From positions 124,001 to 188,000 of the forward strand of contig CALKOC010000017.1 of the NCBI GenBank assembly GCA_938091085.1: a stretch of DNA of 64,000 nt, in the 5' to 3' direction. The notes below the pieces were generated by a model. The model worked only from the letters and a program-made list of their open reading frames with translations. It made no database searches and was not told the DNA's origin. Origin of the DNA: an uncultured Alphaproteobacteria bacterium. Its GTDB lineage: Bacteria > Pseudomonadota > Alphaproteobacteria > RS24. Positions 59,015 through 64,000 of the stretch are shown here, piece after piece; position 1 is the first letter of the stretch, and the number at the start of each line of letters is the position of its first letter. Made by a program: the position numbers and the translations under genes.

Positions 59015-59899
59015 ATGGAAGAAGACGAGATTAATGTTAAAGGGGACAAACTCGCCCTCCGGATTTTCAAACCTTCTGACAATCGCCTGAATGGGGCGGC
59101 TGTTGTTCTGGCGCACGGATTGTCCTGCACCATGGATAGTCGTCTATTTGCCTTTGCAGAAAAATTCGCCGAAGCGGGTCTTACCGCCATTACGTTTGAT
59201 TATCGTAATTTTGGATTTAGCGGCGGGCGGCTTCGCCAATATATCAATGTCCCCATGCAGATGGAGGATTGGCATAACGTCCTTGCTTATGCGCGAAACC
59301 GCGCCGATGTCGATGCAGATCGTATTGTAATATGGAGCACATCTTTCGGCGGCGGACTGGCAACTCATGTTGCGCATGATGACGGAAATATCCGCGCCGT
59401 TGTTGCACAATGCCCGATGATGGATAACCCAAAAACCATAAAGCTTGGCATGTCACAGCGCAGTTCGGCGCAGAATAACAAATTAAAGCGCCTTGCTGTG
59501 AGAGCAGCACTGATGAATCTTGTGGGTTTGCGGGGGCCGTGCTTGCCGGTGACCGACCCCAGCCGTATGTCGATTATTCCCAGCGACGAGTCAGTGAAAT
59601 TCCACGAGGTGGGTGGCCCGACATGGCGCAATGAAGTCGCCGTGTTGAGTTTTGCGAAAGGGCAAACACTGGTCAATAATCCGATACGGATTGCCGACGG
59701 GTTCACTACGCCTTTGATGTTACAAATCTGCGAAAAAGACGAAACCGTTGATAATGCAGGGGCGGAGGCATTCGCCGAAAAAGCGGGTACCTGCGTGACC
59801 AAGAAATATTATGACTGCGGTCATTTTGATTTATATCTGGAACCGCTTTTCCCAATGGCGGCGGCAGATGCGACAGCGTATTTTTTATCGCATCTCTAA
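59015..59899 (+). CDS. alpha/beta hydrolase (dienelactone hydrolase-like)
   Basis: Soluble alpha/beta-hydrolase. 'AAVVLAHGLSCTMDSRLFAF' supplies the oxyanion strand, and 'FDYRNFGFSGG' is a common loop. The nucleophile elbow is 'WSTSFGGGLATHVA', with Thr where the first Gly of GxSxG is usual. A candidate acid lies in 'LQICEKDETVDN' and the His in 'YDCGHFDLY'. At 294 residues it is typical. Substrate unknown; homologues are annotated as acetylxylan esterase-like or hydrolases of unknown role. It lies 24 bp after rlmN. Confidence 0.85.
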   Translation: MEEDEINVKGDKLALRIFKPSDNRLNGAAVVLAHGLSCTMDSRLFAFAEKFAEAGLTAITFDYRNFGFSGGRLRQYINVPMQMEDWHNVLAYARNRADVDADRIVIWSTSFGGGLATHVAHDDGNIRAVVAQCPMMDNPKTIKLGMSQRSSAQNNKLKRLAVRAALMNLVGLRGPCLPVTDPSRMSIIPSDESVKFHEVGGPTWRNEVAVLSFAKGQTLVNNPIRIADGFTTPLMLQICEKDETVDNAGAEAFAEKAGTCVTKKYYDCGHFDLYLEPLFPMAAADATAYFLSHL

Positions 59900-59942
59900 C
59901 AAGAGCCATGCCTGTTGTTTGAAATCTAAAGGGCTGGTAGCT

Positions 59943-59970
59943 TTGACATAATTAATGAAAACCATAACAA
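59943..59970 (+). promoter_or_regulatory. possible sigma70 promoter for the desaturase gene
   Basis: A perfect -35 TTGACA (59943-59948) is followed after 16 bp by TAACAA (59965-59970), a poor -10. The desaturase ATG is 18 bp further on with no visible Shine-Dalgarno, so the transcript could have a very short leader. Confidence 0.3.
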
Positions 59971-59988
59971 ATAATAAGAAAATTAATT

Positions 59989-61038
59989 ATGTCATCCGAA
60001 CAGTCGCCCGAAAGGCCAGCCGAAACTTCAGTGAAACAAAAGCCACCCCTCCCCAAAGATGGCAAAAAGTGGCAAGCCTTACTCAGAGCCTATGAAACTC
60101 CAAACGCCGCTCGCAGTCTGCTGGAGATTGCGCTTACCCTAAGCCTCTATACCGCGCTCTGGTTTATCGCCGTTCAACTCGTCAGCATTGGATGGTGGGC
60201 ATCCCTCCCAGTCAGCATTTTAATAGCAGGGGTGCTGACGCGGATTTTCATCCTGTTTCATGACTGTGCGCATGGCAGTTTGTTCGCAGAAAATACCATC
60301 AACGAATTCTTCGGACATATTACCGGCATACTTACAGCCACGCCCTATAACGTCTGGCAAAGCAGCCATCTGGCGCATCACTCTGTTCTCGGCCACCAAG
60401 ACCGGCGCAAGCTTGATGATATTAGCACGATGACGATTGATGAATTTAAAAATGCCGGGCGATATGACAAATTCATCTACAGGCTTGAGCGGAACTGGAT
60501 GGTGCGTTTTACATTCGCGCCCGCTTTGCTTTTTGTATGTTATTACCGCTTCCCGCTACCTGAGATAAAACATGCGGCACATATTAAAAGCGTCATTATT
60601 TGCAATATCGGATTTGTCGGATTTGTCGGCTCCCTCATATTGCTTATCGGCCTCAAGCCTTTTTTAATCATTTATATCCCGGCTGTCATTATCGCGGCGG
60701 CGACGGGTTCTTGGCTGACCTATGTGCATCACCAGTTTGAGGGTACAGTATGGATGGAGCCGGATGAATGGAATTTTCAAGACTCGGCGCTTTATGGCAG
60801 TTCCTATTATGAACTCCCTGCTTTTTTGCGTTGGCTAACCGGCGATGTTGGAGTCCACCATGTGCATCATCTATGCAGTCGTATTCCGTTCTACCGCCTG
60901 AAAAATGTCCTAAAGGATTATCCCGAGCTTAAAGAAATCAATCACCTAACCATCAGAGACAGCCTCAAAACAATCCAGCTGAATATCTGGGATGATGATA
61001 AAAACAAGTTGGTTTCTTTCCGTGAAAGTGGTTTATAA
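59989..61038 (+). CDS. membrane fatty acid desaturase (acyl-lipid type)
   Basis: Di-iron integral membrane desaturase, introducing a double bond in membrane acyl chains. All three histidine boxes are present: 'FHDCAHGSLF', 'SSHLAHHSVLGHQDRR' and 'VGVHHVHHLCSRIPFYRL'. Four or more hydrophobic segments flank them. At 349 residues and with this spacing it resembles delta-12/omega-6-type bacterial enzymes, but regiospecificity cannot be assigned. It lies alone between the hydrolase gene and argG. Cold or membrane-fluidity adaptation is the usual role, inferred here. Confidence 0.9.
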   Translation: MSSEQSPERPAETSVKQKPPLPKDGKKWQALLRAYETPNAARSLLEIALTLSLYTALWFIAVQLVSIGWWASLPVSILIAGVLTRIFILFHDCAHGSLFAENTINEFFGHITGILTATPYNVWQSSHLAHHSVLGHQDRRKLDDISTMTIDEFKNAGRYDKFIYRLERNWMVRFTFAPALLFVCYYRFPLPEIKHAAHIKSVIICNIGFVGFVGSLILLIGLKPFLIIYIPAVIIAAATGSWLTYVHHQFEGTVWMEPDEWNFQDSALYGSSYYELPAFLRWLTGDVGVHHVHHLCSRIPFYRLKNVLKDYPELKEINHLTIRDSLKTIQLNIWDDDKNKLVSFRESGL

Positions 61039-61082
61039 CTAAAAATTCTTGATAAATTAAAAGCAATTTTGGCGGAGCGATT

Positions 61083-62294
61083 ATGTCAGGTTCTGATATT
61101 AAAAAAATTGTGCTGGCTTATTCCGGCGGGCTCGATACTTCCATCATCCTGAAATGGCTGCAGGATACCTATGGTTGTGAAGTCGTCACCTTTACAGCTG
61201 ATTTAGGGCAGGGCGAGGAGCTTGAACCAGCGCGGCAAAAAGCGGAGATGTTGGGTATTAAAGAAATCTTCATCGAGGATTTACGCGAGGAATTTGTGCG
61301 CGATTATGTATTTCCCATGTTCCGTGCCAATGCGGTTTATGAGGGCATCTATCTACTCGGCACCTCTATTGCGCGGCCATTGATTTCAAAAAGACAGGTG
61401 GAAATTGCCGCCGCTACCGGCGCAGATGCTGTCTGTCACGGGGCAACAGGCAAGGGCAATGATCAGGTCAGGTTTGAACTTTCTTATTACGCTCTCAACC
61501 CCGACATTAAAGTCGTCGCGCCATGGCGGGAATGGGATTTAAGCTCGCGGGAAAAACTTATTAACTACGCTGAGCAAAATCAAATCCCTGTTCCTAAAGA
61601 TAAGCGGGGCGAAGCGCCTTTTTCAGTTGATGCAAATCTCCTGCATACCTCCAGCGAGGGTAAAGTACTGGAAGATCCGGCACAGCCATGTCCCGATTAC
61701 GTCTATCAGCGCACAGTCGCGCCAGAAGACGCACCCGACACGCCAACTGAAATCACTGTTGGGTTTAAAACAGGCGATGCCGTTTCGATTAACGGGGAAG
61801 ATATGTCCCCCGCAACATTACTTGAAAAACTGAATGAGCTAGGCGGCGCAAATGGAATTGGACGGCTAGATTTGGTGGAAAACAGATTTGTCGGCATGAA
61901 ATCACGCGGCGTCTATGAAACACCCGGCGGCACTATTTTGCTGGCAGCGCATCGGGGCATTGAATCCATTACTCTTGACCGGGGTGCAGCGCATCTCAAG
62001 GACGAGCTGATGCCGCGCTATGCTGAATTGATTTATAACGGTTTCTGGTTCTCACCGGAGCGGGAGATGTTACAAGCAGCAATTGATGCCAGCCAAACAC
62101 ATGTGACGGGCGAAGTAACGCTCAAACTCTATAAAGGGTCAGTCGACGTTATCGCGCGGCAGTCCCCCTATTCGCTTTATTCAGAAGCTCATGTCACTTT
62201 TGAGGAAGATGCCGTTTACGACCAGAAAGACGCAGAGGGCTTTATCCGCCTCAATGCATTACGGCTGAAACTTCTTGGTAGGCGCAATAGCTAG
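61083..62294 (+). CDS. argG: argininosuccinate synthase
   Basis: Condenses citrulline and aspartate with ATP in arginine synthesis. The N-type ATP pyrophosphatase loop is '[17 protein letters not shown]'. '[19 protein letters not shown]' and '[20 protein letters not shown]' are ArgG signatures binding citrulline and aspartate. At 403 residues it is normal for type I ArgG. The stop TAG overlaps the convergent folD stop inside CTAG. argH is not in the window. Confidence 0.97.
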   Translation: MSGSDIKKIVLAYSGGLDTSIILKWLQDTYGCEVVTFTADLGQGEELEPARQKAEMLGIKEIFIEDLREEFVRDYVFPMFRANAVYEGIYLLGTSIARPLISKRQVEIAAATGADAVCHGATGKGNDQVRFELSYYALNPDIKVVAPWREWDLSSREKLINYAEQNQIPVPKDKRGEAPFSVDANLLHTSSEGKVLEDPAQPCPDYVYQRTVAPEDAPDTPTEITVGFKTGDAVSINGEDMSPATLLEKLNELGGANGIGRLDLVENRFVGMKSRGVYETPGGTILLAAHRGIESITLDRGAAHLKDELMPRYAELIYNGFWFSPEREMLQAAIDASQTHVTGEVTLKLYKGSVDVIARQSPYSLYSEAHVTFEEDAVYDQKDAEGFIRLNALRLKLLGRRNS

Positions 62295-63184
62295 AGATTT
62301 ATTTTCTCAATCCCAGCCTGAGCACAGGCGGCATCGAGGGTATTTTTTAACAGACACGCAATCGTCATCGGCCCGACCCCACCAGGAACGGGGGTGATAT
62401 GCCCTGCAATTTCAGCAACTGCCTCAAAATCTACATCGCCGACCAAACGCATTTTACCTTCACCGCGCTCCGGCGCATCAATGCGGTTAATGCCTACATC
62501 AATAACGCAAGCCCCAGGCTTCACCCAGTCCGCTTTTATCATTTCCGGTATGCCGACTGCGGCAACAAGAATATCTGCAGTTTTACACAAGTCTGCTAAA
62601 TCACGCGTTCTTGAATGTGCCATCGTAACAGTGCAATTTTCCTGCAGAAGCATTTGCGCCACCGGCTTACCGACAAGATTAGATCGCCCAACAATCACCG
62701 CATGCAAACCTTCAAGATTACCTAATGTTTGCTTGGCAAGTATGACACTGCCTTGAGGCGTACAGGGGGTTAAGGCATCCAGCCCAGAGGCCAGCCGCCC
62801 TGCGTTAATGGGATTCAACCCATCCACATCCTTGCTGGGCAAAATAGTTTCGATAATGGTTTGCTGACTAATTTGCGGCGGCACGGGGAACTGCACCAGA
62901 ATGCCATGCACAGTGTCGTCTTCATTCAACTCATTAACTTTTGCAAGTAAGTCAGCTTCAGACACATCTTTATCGAGACGATACTCAAAAGACGTCATGC
63001 CTGCGGCCTTGGTCGCTATGCCCTTGTTACGCACATAAACTTGACTTGCCGGATCCTCCCCGACCAGAACAACAGCAAGACCGGGGGTTAGATTATGCGC
63101 AGCCTGTAAATCCGCGACCCCTGCACCGATACGCGCACGTAAATTTGTTGCAATCTCTTTACCGTCAATCAACGCAGCTGGCAT
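62291..63184 (-). CDS. folD: methylenetetrahydrofolate dehydrogenase/cyclohydrolase FolD
   Basis: Bifunctional enzyme interconverting methylene-, methenyl- and 10-formyl-tetrahydrofolate. '[20 protein letters not shown]' carries the catalytic Lys and Tyr, '[11 protein letters not shown]' and '[13 protein letters not shown]' the substrate site, and '[20 protein letters not shown]' the NADP site. The C-terminus '[20 protein letters not shown]' is invariant. At 297 residues it is normal. It lies directly after the YggT gene on the same strand, and produces the 10-formyl-THF used by PurU. Confidence 0.96.
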   Translation of the reverse strand: MPAALIDGKEIATNLRARIGAGVADLQAAHNLTPGLAVVLVGEDPASQVYVRNKGIATKAAGMTSFEYRLDKDVSEADLLAKVNELNEDDTVHGILVQFPVPPQISQQTIIETILPSKDVDGLNPINAGRLASGLDALTPCTPQGSVILAKQTLGNLEGLHAVIVGRSNLVGKPVAQMLLQENCTVTMAHSRTRDLADLCKTADILVAAVGIPEMIKADWVKPGACVIDVGINRIDAPERGEGKMRLVGDVDFEAVAEIAGHITPVPGGVGPMTIACLLKNTLDAACAQAGIEKINL

Positions 63185-63475
63185 TTAAAACCTGCCAGGC
63201 GTAAAAATTTCCCACATGAAATCACGCAAAAACATTAATGCCAGAATGACAATCACTGGTGAGAGGTCAAGCCCCCCAAGTGGCGGCAAAAACTTCCTGA
63301 CACGGCTAAACACAGGCTCGGTTAAACTGTTAACCGCCTGTGAAAAACTATAAACAAACTGATTGCGTATATTTATGACATTAAAAGCCAAGAGCCAGGA
63401 CATCACGGCACTCGCAATAATGACATAGATATAAAGCGTGATGATCGTGTCGATGAGTTTCAACAGAGCCAGCAT
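63185..63475 (-). CDS. YggT family membrane protein
   Basis: A 96-residue protein with two hydrophobic segments (about residues 5-30 and 68-88). 'SQAVNSLTEPVFSRVRKFLP' and 'GGLDLSPVIVILALMFLRDF' are YggT family hallmarks. Homologues sit near division and septum genes in many bacteria and have been linked to osmotic or ion stress tolerance, but the function is not settled. Its stop adjoins the folD start, so they are probably co-transcribed. Confidence 0.9.
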   Translation of the reverse strand: MLALLKLIDTIITLYIYVIIASAVMSWLLAFNVINIRNQFVYSFSQAVNSLTEPVFSRVRKFLPPLGGLDLSPVIVILALMFLRDFMWEIFTPGRF

Positions 63476-63509
63476 ACAATTCTCCGTTCGGAATGAGTTA
63501 AATTTATCG

Positions 63510-63531
63510 GTGTCACCTTACTCTTTGACAC
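63510..63531 (-). terminator. candidate terminator hairpin after the SDR gene
   Basis: GTGTCA and TGACAC pair across a 10-nt loop, about 17 bp after the SDR stop on its strand, with an extra GG/CC pair outside. The following sequence is AT-rich but without a clean U-run. Confidence 0.4.
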
Positions 63532-63547
63532 TGCCTTACTTCTTAAT

Positions 63548-64000
63548 TTACATCGCACTGATGCCGCCATCTACTTTCAATTCTGATCCTGTGACAAATT
63601 TTGACTCATCACTTGCAAGATAAAGAACGGCATAGGCAACATCGTTAACTTCACCAATACATCCAAGAGGAATCTGACGAATAAGTTTTTCTTTCAGGGC
63701 TTCTCTGTCGAGGTTTGCCGTGAAGGACTCCAAAATAGGTGTATCCACAAAACTCGGATGAACTGAATTGCAGCGAATGTTATAATTCTTACGCGCACAA
63801 TGTAGAGCGACTGATTTGGTCAACATCCAAACACCCGCTTTAGCAGAATTATAGGCTGCCATATTGTGACCGGCAATCAGAGCAGCAATGGATGAAATAT
63901 TTACAATAGAACTGGGCGCATCCTCGCGCATATAAGGCAGGGCATATTTACAACCGAAAAATACCGAGTCGAGGTCAACCTTATGCACTCTTTGCCAAAG
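63548..64000 (-). CDS. short-chain dehydrogenase/reductase (5' truncated by window edge)
   Basis: C-terminal two thirds of an SDR-fold oxidoreductase; the frame is open to the last base, so the ORF-track GTG start is internal. 'DLDSVFFGCKYALPYMRED' and 'SSIVNISSIAALIAGHNMAA' hold the conserved Asn and Ser, and 'YNSAKAGVWMLTKSVAL' the catalytic YxxxK. 'CNSVHPSFVDTPIL' and the end 'GSELKVDGGISAM' are typical of classical SDRs close to cyclohexanol or hydroxysteroid dehydrogenases. The nucleotide-binding part, needed to predict cofactor, is outside the window. Confidence 0.9.
   Translation of the reverse strand, partial: LWQRVHKVDLDSVFFGCKYALPYMREDAPSSIVNISSIAALIAGHNMAAYNSAKAGVWMLTKSVALHCARKNYNIRCNSVHPSFVDTPILESFTANLDREALKEKLIRQIPLGCIGEVNDVAYAVLYLASDESKFVTGSELKVDGGISAM

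Overview
The window is a dense chromosomal segment of an alphaproteobacterium. Three kinds of gene order support this: envC-ctpA-rppH, the sdhCDAB / zapE / mdh / sucCDAB-lpdA block, leuCDB-asd, ffh-rpsP-rimM-trmD-rplS, dapF-mtaB-ftsY and ccmABCDG next to acnA; an F1 operon (atpHAGDC) with no F0 genes beside it; and priA divergent from xerC. Base composition looks moderate (mid-40s % GC by eye) and intergenic gaps are short. A marine lineage such as SAR116 is possible, but that is only a guess. No rRNA, tRNA, CRISPR array, insertion sequence or phage gene was seen.

Layout. 1-4.5 kb (+): end of an EnvC-type divisome factor, the protease CtpA, RppH, a 2OG-Fe(II) oxygenase and PurU. 4.5-9.5 kb (-): F1-ATPase operon. 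9.7-12.9 kb: PriA (-) and XerC (+). 12.9-26.7 kb (-): almost a complete TCA half-cycle (2-oxoglutarate dehydrogenase with its E3, succinyl-CoA synthetase, malate dehydrogenase, succinate dehydrogenase) with ZapE in between. 26.8-31.9 kb (-): leuCDB, asd and a CitE-like lyase. 32-36.1 kb (-): translation and secretion genes rplS, trmD, rimM, rpsP, ffh. 36.4-39.6 kb (+): dapF, mtaB, ftsY. 39.6-43 kb (-): a NUDIX hydrolase and the cytochrome c maturation operon ccmABCDG, including a 49-codon ccmD missing from the ORF track. 43-46.4 kb (+): aconitase and a DUF2794 protein. 46.4-51.4 kb: a BI-1 family membrane protein, a YbbP/YbbA ABC exporter and divergent TesA.

The accessory-looking part is 51.3-54.8 kb. 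One reading frame joins the N-terminal part of a large type I-secreted adhesin to the C-terminal half of an HlyD-family periplasmic adaptor. It is preceded by about 0.77 kb of AT-rich DNA with repeats and a 10-bp inverted repeat. Then come phhB and a gene-free stretch holding a candidate structured RNA that resembles 6S RNA. The remainder (54.8-64 kb) is a quinone oxidoreductase, a TrmH-like methyltransferase, an RpoE/ECF sigma factor without an adjacent anti-sigma gene, an IalB-like protein, rlmN, an alpha/beta hydrolase, a fatty acid desaturase, argG, folD, a YggT protein and a partial SDR.

Most of the window is core metabolism and information processing. The best candidates for novelty are the adhesin-HlyD chimera and its upstream DNA, the structured RNA after phhB, the Ala/Glu pentad tail on ribosomal protein S16, the basic N-terminal extension on aconitase, and several strong palindromes in front of ffh, rplS and leuB. 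No complete new multi-gene system could be demonstrated.
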